Below are positions 51,783 to 61,327 of a stretch of 64,000 nt of DNA, in pieces. The notes under the pieces were generated by a model that had not been told where the DNA came from, did no database searches, and was given only the letters and a program-made list of their open reading frames with translations. The position numbers and the translations under genes are program-made. The first letter of the stretch is position 1. Each line of letters begins with the position of its first letter. Origin of the DNA: Pseudobdellovibrionaceae bacterium (GTDB taxonomy: Bacteria; Bdellovibrionota; Bdellovibrionia; Bdellovibrionales; JAGQZY01); NCBI GenBank assembly GCA_020635085.1, contig JACKAL010000002.1:310001-374000 (forward strand), given 5' to 3'.

Positions 51783-53693
51783 CTAGTTTTCTTCGACATC
51801 CTCGCCATCGCCGGCATCGCCAGAGCAGCCCGATTCTGGTATCGTTTCACCATTAGGCCACAGAAATGTCGTAAAGTGCTTATCAAACTCTTCGGCGATT
51901 TGTAAACTTGTGTCGTTTCGTGATAAAGCCATTAAATTTTCGTCGTTCTTATCGTTTCCGCTGTTGCTCCAATTTTGTGAACCAAAAATAATCGCTTGTG
52001 CTTTACCATCACGCAATAAGACACCGATTTTTTGATGATTCTGTTTCCATGTATTTCCCTTGGACTTATTGTTCTTTTTAATGGCAACCTTTGCAGAGGC
52101 TTTAAATGGATTCTCTTCCAAAAGAGTGGCATCTCCGGTAAGTCCTGCCCAAGAGCCAGGACCACAAGCAGTTGGCGAATCAACGATGACTTCTACCTTA
52201 ACTCCACGCGAAGCAGCTAATTGTAAAGCGCGCACATACTCAATCCCTGCTGCGCCGAACATGGAAATACGTAAAGTATCTCCAGCGCGAGCATCTAAAA
52301 GAAGAGGGAGAATGGCTCTATGCTCGGCATCATCGGTAGGAGAAAAGTAAACACGTGCTGTGGTTTTATCTTTTTCAAAATAAAAATAACGTTTGGTATT
52401 TGGTCGCTTATTACCATGAAATCTTCCGTAGGGAAAATCTTTCGATTTCATACCAACAAAATCATTACCTGTGTTTTTTGGAGTAGGATCTTGAAACTCA
52501 TACATTTCATTAAATTCATCGATATAGGATTGAGCAATTTCGTTGTTTTTAATAAATACGCTCATGTTGGAATTGCGTTCTGTCCCCATGCACGTGCGCG
52601 AAATATTTGCAGTCCCCGTCCAAACGCTATACTGTTTACCATTTTGAAATACAAAAAATTTATTATGCATAATCCCATCATTCTTCCATTCGATGCGCCC
52701 GGTAGCTTCTTCATCCGTACTTGCATTTAAGGCCAATGCCTGAATGAGGCCTTGTGTCCCTTCGCTGTATTGAAAAGCTAATTTGGTGCGCGTGTCATCT
52801 TTAGGGTCATTAGCTGATGAAAGAATCCATTTTTCACGTTTTTTTGCATCATTCGGCTCTACATAAGTAAATAAGAGAGGTTTCGTAACTCCCTTTGCAA
52901 AGCCCTTTTCGTCAAAAACCGCACGTACATCAACCCCCTCGTTGATTTGATCGATCAGGGCATTGTAAACACCATTCAAACTACCTAAAGATTTTCTCTT
53001 GTTATCAGCAGTCACATCATCCATTCCATACATGGCTGTGTAAATGGCCGTTTTGCCCTCGTTTTTAATTTTATCCATAAGAACATTGGCGACTGTCTGC
53101 TTAATATCGATCTTATCCTCTGGAATCATAATTTTGGTATTAAAATACCATTCAATATTTCCATCCAGACTGTCTTTAATATCTACGCGCTCTCCCAAGT
53201 GCAAAGATGCATCCTCTTGACGACTTTCAGAGGATGGCTCCACAATTGGCGTCTTTTCCAAACAAGCATAATCAGTTACGTCTTCACAAAGGATAAATTG
53301 GGTTGAAGATTTAAATAGTCGATCGAGGGAATTTTTAACAACCTTGTCGTAAAGTTTGGCCTTTTCTGCTTTTGTTCCACCATCGTTAGCGTGAATTTTT
53401 TCGTAATTGTAAAGAAGATAACCCATATACTTAGCTATTCTCTCAACAATGATCTGTTGCTGTTTCTCGTTTGCAGATGATCCCTTAACACTTCGCTTTA
53501 CTTTTGCTGCAACCATTTGGATAAAGGGCTTCTCATCACCAGGTAGCTTTTGTAGCCAATCTCCATCATTCGTACTGGTAATCGTTCTTGGCTCAGAAAA
53601 ATCGCCGGAACTATTTGTTGGCCATTGATGACTACACTGAATGGAGCTCGTAAAGATCGAAAAAACAAAACATATACGTAATATTTTCGCCAT
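51783..53693 (-). CDS. Phospholipase D-like lipoprotein
   Basis: 636 aa. The leader MAKILRICFVFSIFTSSIQC is compatible with lipidation although SIQC is a non-classical lipobox. Two PLD catalytic motifs are seen: IMHNKFFVFQNGKQYSVWTG followed by NIS (HxK, about 355) and NHQKIGVLLRDGKAQAII with FGSQNWSNSGN (HxK, about 555). Two HKD modules in one chain form one active site in this superfamily, which acts on phospholipids or, in some members, DNA. The C-terminus is acidic with one Cys. A good GAGGAG precedes the ATG. The upstream region carries TATCGGATTTTTTTAT (53774-53789), also found upstream of the CHASE2 cyclase. Confidence 0.87.
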   Translation of the reverse strand: MAKILRICFVFSIFTSSIQCSHQWPTNSSGDFSEPRTITSTNDGDWLQKLPGDEKPFIQMVAAKVKRSVKGSSANEKQQQIIVERIAKYMGYLLYNYEKIHANDGGTKAEKAKLYDKVVKNSLDRLFKSSTQFILCEDVTDYACLEKTPIVEPSSESRQEDASLHLGERVDIKDSLDGNIEWYFNTKIMIPEDKIDIKQTVANVLMDKIKNEGKTAIYTAMYGMDDVTADNKRKSLGSLNGVYNALIDQINEGVDVRAVFDEKGFAKGVTKPLLFTYVEPNDAKKREKWILSSANDPKDDTRTKLAFQYSEGTQGLIQALALNASTDEEATGRIEWKNDGIMHNKFFVFQNGKQYSVWTGTANISRTCMGTERNSNMSVFIKNNEIAQSYIDEFNEMYEFQDPTPKNTGNDFVGMKSKDFPYGRFHGNKRPNTKRYFYFEKDKTTARVYFSPTDDAEHRAILPLLLDARAGDTLRISMFGAAGIEYVRALQLAASRGVKVEVIVDSPTACGPGSWAGLTGDATLLEENPFKASAKVAIKKNNKSKGNTWKQNHQKIGVLLRDGKAQAIIFGSQNWSNSGNDKNDENLMALSRNDTSLQIAEEFDKHFTTFLWPNGETIPESGCSGDAGDGEDVEEN

Positions 53694-53773
53694 TTTATTT
53701 TCTCCTCATATCTGTACTCACAGTAGATATGACAATGAATTCCTAGAGCGCATGGATAATTGACTCATAAATA

Positions 53774-53789
53774 TATCGGATTTTTTTAT
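53774..53789. repeat. 16-bp sequence shared with 61217-61232
   Basis: TATCGGATTTTTTTAT on the plus strand; on the minus strand ATAAAAAAATCCGATA. CCGATA recalls the -10 of flagellar sigma28 promoters (GCCGATAA). Here it lies about 80 bp upstream of the PLD gene. Confidence 0.5.
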
Positions 53790-53934
53790 TAATTGATAAA
53801 ACACTGCCTCTGCCTAGACCTCGACCAATGTATAGAGCATAAAAACACATTTTGGTTAAATTAAGAATATGATAGTCTTTGTCTATCTTAGAAATTGATT
53901 AAAAAGTGCTATGAAACAAGCGAAAAGGAATTGT

Positions 53935-54834
53935 ATGTCTTTAAAACGACTTGGAATTTTGATCTGTCTTCTCACCTTTGCGTCGCCGTCTCATGGTAAA
54001 GACATGTATGGAACATTTATGATCGTGAAAGGTCAGGTTCACGTAGAGCACGATGGTAAAAAGGGTGAAGCAAAAGTCAATATGAAAGTCTACCCAGGTG
54101 ATACCATAACCTCAGGTCCTGTATCTCGAGCAAAAATTACGATGTCCGATAGAAATATTCTCCATATCTCGCCCTCATCAGTAGTCAAAATAGCTTCCTA
54201 TGAAAATTCGGAATCTAAAAAAAATGTAGAATTGGAACTGTCCCAAGGAAAACTGCGCTCGGAAGTAATTCAAAGCTACAAAGATAAAGACAAATACATT
54301 ATCAAAACACCTACGGCAGTGGCAGGCGTACGCGGAACCGATTTTCTAGTCAGTCATGATATCAAAAATAACTTTACCGAGGTTTTTACATTCAGAGGCT
54401 CCGTAGAGTTCTCCGCCCTACAAAAGGACTCTACTCTGGGAGCTCCGATTATTCTTAAACAAAATGAGATGTCTTCAGCTCAGCCGAATCAAGACCCAGC
54501 GCCCCCACAAGCCGTTCCGCAAGAGAATATGCGACAAATTCGCAATGACTCTTCGGCACAAGCGCCTTCGACATCATCGCCCTCTTCTGGCACACCATTG
54601 AATGGCAATTCTTCACAAAGCACAAATGGTACGCAACCACGATCCCGCATTGGAAATACCGCAGATACAGCACCTAGTAGCTTTGATAAACTTCCACAGA
54701 ATCCCCAGGGCGCAGGCCCCATGGCCCCACCTCCTCCGATTAGCAATATTTTACCCAAGCAGCCAGACACACGAACGAATGATGCTATTCGCAACAAAAC
54801 CGATAAAACAAACGTAACTATAAAACCTGAGTAG
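53935..54834 (+). CDS. FecR-domain exported protein
   Basis: 299 aa from the ATG at 53935, chosen for AAAAGGA five bases upstream; an earlier in-frame ATG at 53911 is weaker. Signal peptide MSLKRLGILICLLTFASPSHG. The FecR domain spans about 25-150: GTFMIVKGQVHVEHDGKKGE, VYPGDTITSGPVSRAKITM, and the hallmark TPTAVAGVRGTDFLVSHD. The C-terminal 110 residues are Pro/Ser/Asn/Gln-rich and probably disordered. FecR domains of this kind occur next to CHASE2 cyclases and TPR proteins in many genomes, as here. It may be a periplasmic or surface ligand of the CHASE2 sensor. The next gene follows after three bases. Confidence 0.88.
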   Translation: MSLKRLGILICLLTFASPSHGKDMYGTFMIVKGQVHVEHDGKKGEAKVNMKVYPGDTITSGPVSRAKITMSDRNILHISPSSVVKIASYENSESKKNVELELSQGKLRSEVIQSYKDKDKYIIKTPTAVAGVRGTDFLVSHDIKNNFTEVFTFRGSVEFSALQKDSTLGAPIILKQNEMSSAQPNQDPAPPQAVPQENMRQIRNDSSAQAPSTSSPSSGTPLNGNSSQSTNGTQPRSRIGNTADTAPSSFDKLPQNPQGAGPMAPPPPISNILPKQPDTRTNDAIRNKTDKTNVTIKPE

Positions 54835-54837
54835 GCC

Positions 54838-56448
54838 ATGTCGCGAAAATTCACCATACATACTTTTTGTATATTATTGTTGAGTTGCGCCTCATCTTCT
54901 GGCGAAGAGCTAAATCAGCGTGAACACATTGAATTTAATGAGTACGAGGGGCATCCTGAAAATATCGATGAACTTCCGACAATGACTCTCCTAGAAACAG
55001 AGCGTCTCAATCGTTTTAAAACAAATTTTGATCATCTAAATTCTGACAAACAAACTCTTCATGTTAAAAAAGCAAAATTATACTTTAAAAAGGGTCAAAC
55101 TATACTACAAAAAGGCGACAATAATATTGCTCGTCGCTATTATGAAAAAGCGATCTATCTCGATCCAAATAATCCACTTTATAACTACGCACGTGCCATT
55201 GCTCTTTATCACCAAGGATTTCATGTACGTTCGTTGGCCCTACTGGAGATTTCTCACGATTCCACTATTGATGAATCTGAATTGAATTACTATGAGGCGC
55301 TCAACTATATGAAGTTGGGCGATACGACCAGTTCCATAAAGCTCTTTGACTATGTGGTTGCAGATAAAGATCCGCAACTTTCACCATCAGCTGCCATGTA
55401 TGCCGGACTGCTTTTACGTCAAGAAAATGAATTAAGCCAAGCTAAGGAACGCTTTCAATATGTTTTAGATACGACTAAAAACGCCGAACTCGATAAACGG
55501 GCTGAAAAACAAATTGAGGAACTTATTGCTATTGAAAAATTTCAAGAAGAAAGCAAAAAAAAGTTCTCGGTCTCAGCTTACACCGGGCTTATGTATGATA
55601 GTAACGTTTTAAATATTGCGCAAAATAATGCTTCCCTGAATGTTGCTGCCTATCGCTTGATGTATGGAGGGTCGGTAGACTATAAAGCTCTCTATACCCC
55701 TCGGCACACCCTTGCCCCTCGTCTTAGTTTTTCGGATATTTATAGTGTAGACAAATCATTTAAAAGTAACTCCACTATACAAAGCGCTGACCCCTTGCAA
55801 GCAGAGTTTGCCCTTCCCTATACGTACAGTTTTTTTCTATTTGATAAAAGCTCCACTGTGAGTTTTTATCCAGCTTATTCGCAAATATATATGAGTCTTG
55901 ACGAAAGCGGTCGCGATCTTATTTATAGCTCATATGCACTGGCGAGCACACTCACTACAAGTCACTTTGAAAAATGGATTAGCAGTTACCGTTTGGATCT
56001 GACAAATGACACCTTTCACCCGAACACCACTCCAGACAATGACCAGACCGCCTCTAAAGTAGGGTTAAGCATAAATAATACGCGCTTATTTGATTCCACA
56101 GGAACAAAATCTCTCGCCCTGAACATGCTCTTTCTCCAAAACAATGCCAAGGGAAAAAATAGTTTCTATGATCGTTACATGCTCTCTATCGTTGGCAGCT
56201 ATCCAATGAGTGAAAGCCTGCTCTCTTATGCCAAGATAGATTATCTAACCCAAAATTATAGCAAGTCGGAAACTCAACGTTTAGATCATGGACTTATTTT
56301 TACAGCAGGATCCGTCTACTCATTAAAAAAGAATTTAAGCCTCAATTTTTCAGCACAATACAATAGCAACTCTTCGAATGTACAATTATACGATTATAAT
56401 AAATTTACAGTTATGACGATGCTTTCTTACAATAGCGGTTTCTTTTAA
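54838..56448 (+). CDS. TPR protein with C-terminal outer-membrane barrel
   Basis: 536 aa. The leader MSRKFTIHTFCILLLSC (then ASSSGEE) suggests a lipoprotein. Residues about 75-235 hold four to five TPR units (AKLYFKKGQTILQKGDNNIA, YEKAIYLDPNNPLYNYARAI). The remaining 290 residues are alternating strands (KKFSVSAYTGLMYDSNVLNI, SLNFSAQYNSNSSNVQLYDY) and end in Phe-Phe, which fits a barrel. It starts three bases after the FecR stop with no separate Shine-Dalgarno, so translation is coupled. FecR plus TPR-barrel plus CHASE2 cyclase suggests an envelope-sensing unit. Role inferred. Confidence 0.83.
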   Translation: MSRKFTIHTFCILLLSCASSSGEELNQREHIEFNEYEGHPENIDELPTMTLLETERLNRFKTNFDHLNSDKQTLHVKKAKLYFKKGQTILQKGDNNIARRYYEKAIYLDPNNPLYNYARAIALYHQGFHVRSLALLEISHDSTIDESELNYYEALNYMKLGDTTSSIKLFDYVVADKDPQLSPSAAMYAGLLLRQENELSQAKERFQYVLDTTKNAELDKRAEKQIEELIAIEKFQEESKKKFSVSAYTGLMYDSNVLNIAQNNASLNVAAYRLMYGGSVDYKALYTPRHTLAPRLSFSDIYSVDKSFKSNSTIQSADPLQAEFALPYTYSFFLFDKSSTVSFYPAYSQIYMSLDESGRDLIYSSYALASTLTTSHFEKWISSYRLDLTNDTFHPNTTPDNDQTASKVGLSINNTRLFDSTGTKSLALNMLFLQNNAKGKNSFYDRYMLSIVGSYPMSESLLSYAKIDYLTQNYSKSETQRLDHGLIFTAGSVYSLKKNLSLNFSAQYNSNSSNVQLYDYNKFTVMTMLSYNSGFF

Positions 56449-56457
56449 AAAATGGAC

Positions 56458-56616
56458 TAGAACCCATCTCATAAATAGGAGCGTAACGAGAAGGTTTTAT
56501 AAAGTTTAAATCGAGGCACGACGCGAAAGCCTAGTAGAGCTAGGCTGACAAGGAGTAACGAAGAATTAAACTTTATAAAAGAATCGCAGTAGCTCCTATT
56601 TATGAGATGGGTTCTA
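56458..56616. repeat. 159-bp nested palindromic element (MITE-like or structured RNA)
   Basis: The outer arms 56458-56482 and 56592-56616 are perfect reverse complements over 25 bp and begin and end with TA. An inner pair, 56495-56509 and 56566-56580, matches perfectly over 15 bp (TTTTATAAAGTTTAA). An apical hairpin AGCCTAG-TAGAG-CTAGGCT lies at 56528-56546. The motif AGGAG(cG)TAACGA appears twice (56478-56490 and 56551-56561). The element fills the gap between two convergent genes: it begins ten bases after one stop and ends directly before the other. No ORF or T-tract explains it. It could be a non-autonomous insertion element or a structured transcript end. Confidence 0.85.
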
Positions 56617-58434
56617 TTAATAAAACTGAATTTTAAAAGAATCTGAAAAATCCTCCGCAGTGTCATTTTTATAGGATTGAAATTTAAACTCCCGCTCTCC
56701 ACCAACAGAACCTGTATTGCGAATGTAAAATGTTGCAAAAGATTCATTTAAATTAATGTTAAGCGGATTACTTGTCGCACTTACCTTGCCACTGAGAGTT
56801 GCACAACTTGTGTAATCTGGATAAACCTCAACATCATTTAGCTGTGCGGCATTGGTTAAATAAATATTACGTACAACCCCTTCCGCATTTGTATTGAGAA
56901 CATCGGCCCCGTAATGATCCTGAAGTCGCACTACATATGGACCATGACAAGTAGATGTTGTTCCTGATTGAATACGTTGCCCATATGCCTTTATTTTATA
57001 AAGATCCGAAGCTGCCGATAAAGAGCTCACTCTATATTTTGATCCGACATTGCCACTTTTATCGAGTTTTAAATAATAAGCGCCGTCCTCAGGAAACTTA
57101 GCATAGAAGGAGGACGCGCTGGTAGACATACTGAGACTGGTTAAAGCCGTCCCACAAGCGCTATCACTAAAAATCAAGGAGTTCGTCCCTCCCACGGTTG
57201 CCTTGACCACCTCACTGCCATTTTCTTTTTTAAGTACGTCAAATGTGTCAATGCTACCAGTGGTTCCAGTACCTACACTGCCGCTAAATGTTTTTGATTC
57301 AACTGTGTATTTATAACATTGATTTTTAACAGCCACATTCGGCCCCATTACAAGAAGTCCGCTGGAGGAAATGCTTGTTGCTAAAGCATAGCGAACGACT
57401 TCACCCGCACTAAGTTGTTGGGCGCTAGCATAAATAAACATATGATCATTTGCCGAAGGTCCTGCAGCGCTTCTCACCCAACGGTATACCTGGCTATCTC
57501 CTGCATTTATACCAAATGATGTCATGCCACTTGTGCCTCCTGAGTCCGCAATACATTCAGCAGCATAGGCGTAACTAGGTAACACATTCGATGGCAAATT
57601 GACTCCATCATAGCAATCACTCCCGTTTCCAGCACAATACTTCATTTGCACCGTCTGTAATGATGTCGAAGATGCACGCTTTCCACCATCATTCACTAAA
57701 GAAATAACCAATGGAACACAACTCCCTCCGACTATGCCTGGAAAAAAATCAAATGGTTTGTTCAGTGCAACTTTTGTCGGCACCTTGTCTTGTTCCTTGA
57801 GAGAATCTTTAAATTTGCAATCATCAAACCATTGATTTGGATCAAATGTACGCGTGACTTTGATTTCGATATCTTTACCTGGATCTAACAACACATGCCC
57901 CACTTCTCCGAGGATATGTGGCTTTGACAACATCCCTTGCTGCGGTTCGCGCACTTTAAAATCGCTACATGCCTCAGGTGTAAGAGCATAAAACCCAATC
58001 AAGCGAATCACGCGATCTTTACCCGAAGGAATTTCTAATTTAACTCGCCCCTCGTTAACTCCTGCATAAACAGCGCCGGCCCAAGGACCAAAGCTAAACA
58101 TTTTGTCCATGGTTCCATCACTCTTCGATCGGCCACAATAATTTTCGCTAAAATTCGCTTCTGGTCCCCCAACCATTACCGCATAACAATTAATCGGCGC
58201 GCCCCCGCTTGCTTCCAGCCCTGTTGGAGCCACCAAGGACCAACCGCCACCGCCATTGCCCTCGTCATCACCAGCATCACCTTGCACATCCGTTGCAGAA
58301 GAAATACTAACAGCTTTAGATTCCACAGATGGTACAACAAAAGTAACACTGGAGACTTCATTTTTGGCACGGTTGCATGCCATACAAGAAAAAATCAAAG
58401 TAACACCAGCTAAAAGTAGATATTTAAGTTTCAT
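56617..58434 (-). CDS. Large lipoprotein of unknown function
   Basis: 605 aa from the ATG at 58434 (GGGAG five bases upstream), giving MKLKYLLLAGVTLIFSCMAC with lipobox at the second Cys. A Gly/Asp-rich segment (DVQGDAGDDEGNGGGGWSLV) follows the leader. The rest is Ser/Thr/Gly-rich, beta-type sequence with many Cys (for example NCYAVMVGG, ENYCGRSKS, KYCAGNGSDCY). No domain is recognised. It is the gene next to the CHASE2 cyclase, on the same strand and downstream of it, so it may belong to that unit. Its stop codon abuts the nested palindrome. Confidence 0.78.
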   Translation of the reverse strand: MKLKYLLLAGVTLIFSCMACNRAKNEVSSVTFVVPSVESKAVSISSATDVQGDAGDDEGNGGGGWSLVAPTGLEASGGAPINCYAVMVGGPEANFSENYCGRSKSDGTMDKMFSFGPWAGAVYAGVNEGRVKLEIPSGKDRVIRLIGFYALTPEACSDFKVREPQQGMLSKPHILGEVGHVLLDPGKDIEIKVTRTFDPNQWFDDCKFKDSLKEQDKVPTKVALNKPFDFFPGIVGGSCVPLVISLVNDGGKRASSTSLQTVQMKYCAGNGSDCYDGVNLPSNVLPSYAYAAECIADSGGTSGMTSFGINAGDSQVYRWVRSAAGPSANDHMFIYASAQQLSAGEVVRYALATSISSSGLLVMGPNVAVKNQCYKYTVESKTFSGSVGTGTTGSIDTFDVLKKENGSEVVKATVGGTNSLIFSDSACGTALTSLSMSTSASSFYAKFPEDGAYYLKLDKSGNVGSKYRVSSLSAASDLYKIKAYGQRIQSGTTSTCHGPYVVRLQDHYGADVLNTNAEGVVRNIYLTNAAQLNDVEVYPDYTSCATLSGKVSATSNPLNINLNESFATFYIRNTGSVGGEREFKFQSYKNDTAEDFSDSFKIQFY

Positions 58435-58580
58435 GAAAACTCCCAAAAATCTTATCGTCTCAGTTCGTAAAAAAATGACCTTTGTCGCAAATTGATACAC
58501 ATTCATTTTACAAATCCTCACATTTATCTAGGATAGATACATCTACCCAAATTAATCCCAATATCACAAATAGGCGTCAT

Positions 58581-61208
58581 TTACTTTGATTTCATTTCAT
58601 AAACTCCATCCCAACTGTCTTCCGGCGGCGACTGAATAAACTCAATACATCTTTTTTTATAAATTCTTATTAATAAATCATTCGGGTATTCTTGCTCTAA
58701 TATGGTATAAAGCTTCAATGCTCCAGTAAAATTTCTCTGCAAATACGCACTATATGCTTGCTGGTATTTTTCGACATACTCCTTGTCAGTAGATTTTTTA
58801 TGCTCAGAAAGTAATTCAAAAGCGCCAACCGGCTGCTGCTTGCCTTTAACACGAACACGATCGACTTCGCGGAATAAAAAGAAATTTTTTGTCGCTTCAT
58901 ATGTCGCTTCGCTCACTAAAATGCGTGCACCATATTGCTTTGTGGCTCCTTCAAGGCGTGATCCTAAATTGACCGCATCTCCGATAACTGTATAACTTTG
59001 AACAATCTGAGAGCCCATGTTTCCCACGCTCATAATTCCAGTGTTAATGCCAATACCTATTTCGATATTCGGCCAATTTCTTTTTGCAAAATCCACTTTT
59101 AGTTGTTGAAGCTTATCTATACTCTCTAATGCGGATTTACAGGCATAATAGGCATGTTCATTAAAGGCCACTGGGGCTCCGAAGAAGGCCATCAAACCAT
59201 CTCCCATATACTTATCTAAAGTTCCTTTATTATTAAAAATAATCTCCGTCATTGGTGTTAAATAATTATTTAAAAATTGTGATAAATCCTCTGGATCCAT
59301 TTTCTCTGAAAATTCTGTAAAACCTCTGACGTCAGAGAAAAATACCGACATTTCTTGCTTACGACCGCCGAGCTTTAAGTTTTCTTCTTTTTTAAGAATT
59401 TCTTCGACAACTGCTGGAGAAACATATTTAGAAAATGTTTTTTTAAGCTCGCGTTTTTTTCGCTCTTCGGAAAAATATTTGTATACAATCATTACAAAAT
59501 GAATACAGAAAATAAGCGAAAAAATCATAAAACTAGACATCAAAATATGTTTGGTAGAAAATAAATAAAAATCTACAGCGCTTCCAAACCCTAAACAAAG
59601 TACGAAGCTAGCAAGCGAAGTGAGAGAACCCATAAAGGAAAGGGCAAAGCTCAGCAGAAGACCCGTGATAAAAATTATCGCTGGGATTTTTATCTCTTCG
59701 CCCGTAAGTTGATAATAAAATTTTCCATCAAAAAGATTGGCTAGCATGGTTAAATGAAGTTCCGGGCCAGGATAATTTGCTTCTATCGGAGTGTTTCGTA
59801 AATCATAAATACCATTTGATGTGGCGCCAATAAGCACTGCTTTATTTTTAAAAAATTCTTTTTTACTCACCCGTGTTTCTCTGATCTCTATATTTTTGCT
59901 ATGTGCATTTTGTACGCGAACCATAACACCTACTGTATCATTTTCGTTGAGGAGATCTTTTGCCGACACATAAGATAATGTGTTCTGAGGACCGTAATAA
60001 TGAAGCAACATCTGCCCCTGCGCATCGATAGGCAAGTCATGAACTATTTTCTCTGGATCTTGAGCAGCATCGACAATCTTAAATTGTGTGATCGCTTTAT
60101 AACCGTTAGGTTTACTGAGCGTCACATCAGCACGGTAATGCGTTGCTTGTAAGTACATCTGTAAGGCAAGCGACGGGATGTAACTTGTTCCTAATTTGTT
60201 ACCAGAACGATAAAACAGAGGATAGCGCCTAACATAACCATCAACATCCAATTGCGCAACGAAACTCGCTGTAAATTCAGCCGGCTCTTGCAATAGAGAA
60301 ATGTTGGACACCCACTCTCCATACTGAGGCGTTGGATGAAGAGCGCTACTTTGTTTAAACTGCTTAAGTTTTGCCCTGATATCTGATCCCAATTCAGGAA
60401 ATTTTTCTTTAAGAATTTTAGCATAACGGCGCTGCAACTCACGATCTTTACCGTAACGGTCATGATCGGTTAGCCATTCTGTGCAATATGCGAACTGTGC
60501 CGTTTGTAATAGAGCCATCATACGATTTTTTTGATACTTATTAAGTTCTGAATCTGATTTTTTTCCCAAATAATTTAAATAATTTTGTTTTTCATTTCTT
60601 ATGATATCGGCAAATACTATCGAAAAAACTTGATCCCATTGCACATCTTCAAAGAGATCCAGTTCATCATCAACGACAAGGGATGGATTAATTTTTACGA
60701 GCTGGTCACCTCCTGTAGCAAGAAAAGCCTCGGTAACACAGTAATCTTGATAGGGAAGCAGATCGACTTTATTATTACTAAAAGTTCCTAAAATGATTTT
60801 CTCTTTGTGCGCATTTATAATTTTTCCCAAACGCTGATCATTAACCCCTTCGCCAAGCTCTGGCTCTGAAAAAATAATATCTAATCCAACAGTGGCTACA
60901 TCGTAACGAAGAAGTTCATCAAATAAATTGGCTATGACATCACGTCCCCACGGCCACCGCCCTACTTCTTGAACCGAGGCATCATCAATGGCCACTAATA
61001 CGACCGGGGCCTTGGTTACTGTAGCGTTCTGCCATCGATACTTTACATCATTAAAACGATGATCCATAGTTTCGACGAAATCATAAACCGGGTGGATAGT
61101 TTGTTGATCAAGACGGTATTTTTTATGCTTTAAATAGGCCCAAGAAAATGCAGATATAGCAAGCGTTGTTGCGACTCCAAGCAGTAAGCCAAAATACTTT
61201 GATACCAT
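58581..61208 (-). CDS. CHASE2-domain class III adenylate cyclase
   Basis: 875 aa. One N-terminal membrane helix (residues 5-25) is followed by the extracytoplasmic CHASE2 sensor (about 40-480; VVLVAIDDASVQEVGRWPWG and TVGLDIIFSEPELGEG are typical). Three helices follow (about 505-590), then a class III cyclase domain. The two metal-binding Asp are in VFFSDVRGFTEF and DKYMGDGLMAFFGAP; the purine-selecting Lys (TLDKYMGD) and Asp (YTVIGDAVNLGSRLEGATKQ) indicate ATP rather than GTP, and the transition-state Asn/Arg are in NLGSRLE. A short TPR-like tail follows. Converts an envelope signal to cAMP. Upstream it carries TATCGGATTTTTTTAT (61217-61232). Confidence 0.94.
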   Translation of the reverse strand: MVSKYFGLLLGVATTLAISAFSWAYLKHKKYRLDQQTIHPVYDFVETMDHRFNDVKYRWQNATVTKAPVVLVAIDDASVQEVGRWPWGRDVIANLFDELLRYDVATVGLDIIFSEPELGEGVNDQRLGKIINAHKEKIILGTFSNNKVDLLPYQDYCVTEAFLATGGDQLVKINPSLVVDDELDLFEDVQWDQVFSIVFADIIRNEKQNYLNYLGKKSDSELNKYQKNRMMALLQTAQFAYCTEWLTDHDRYGKDRELQRRYAKILKEKFPELGSDIRAKLKQFKQSSALHPTPQYGEWVSNISLLQEPAEFTASFVAQLDVDGYVRRYPLFYRSGNKLGTSYIPSLALQMYLQATHYRADVTLSKPNGYKAITQFKIVDAAQDPEKIVHDLPIDAQGQMLLHYYGPQNTLSYVSAKDLLNENDTVGVMVRVQNAHSKNIEIRETRVSKKEFFKNKAVLIGATSNGIYDLRNTPIEANYPGPELHLTMLANLFDGKFYYQLTGEEIKIPAIIFITGLLLSFALSFMGSLTSLASFVLCLGFGSAVDFYLFSTKHILMSSFMIFSLIFCIHFVMIVYKYFSEERKKRELKKTFSKYVSPAVVEEILKKEENLKLGGRKQEMSVFFSDVRGFTEFSEKMDPEDLSQFLNNYLTPMTEIIFNNKGTLDKYMGDGLMAFFGAPVAFNEHAYYACKSALESIDKLQQLKVDFAKRNWPNIEIGIGINTGIMSVGNMGSQIVQSYTVIGDAVNLGSRLEGATKQYGARILVSEATYEATKNFFLFREVDRVRVKGKQQPVGAFELLSEHKKSTDKEYVEKYQQAYSAYLQRNFTGALKLYTILEQEYPNDLLIRIYKKRCIEFIQSPPEDSWDGVYEMKSK

Positions 61209-61216
61209 CAGTAAAG

Positions 61217-61232
61217 TATCGGATTTTTTTAT
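61217..61232. repeat. 16-bp sequence shared with 53774-53789
   Basis: TATCGGATTTTTTTAT; read on the minus strand toward the cyclase gene it is ATAAAAAAATCCGATA, eight bases before the ATG. It could be part of a promoter (sigma28-like CCGATA) that gives a very short leader. Confidence 0.5.
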
Positions 61233-61327
61233 CTTTTATTTTAGCGTAGAACTCATCTCAAACTCACAAATCCCTTGCCTTCGTCCAGTTTCATTTGTAT
61301 CTAAAGATATATTTTCGGGGAGGATCT

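Noticed and set aside
56469..56747. 92-aa minus-strand frame through the nested palindrome
   Set aside because: It is created by the inverted repeats and by the antisense frame of the neighbouring lipoprotein gene; no start signal.
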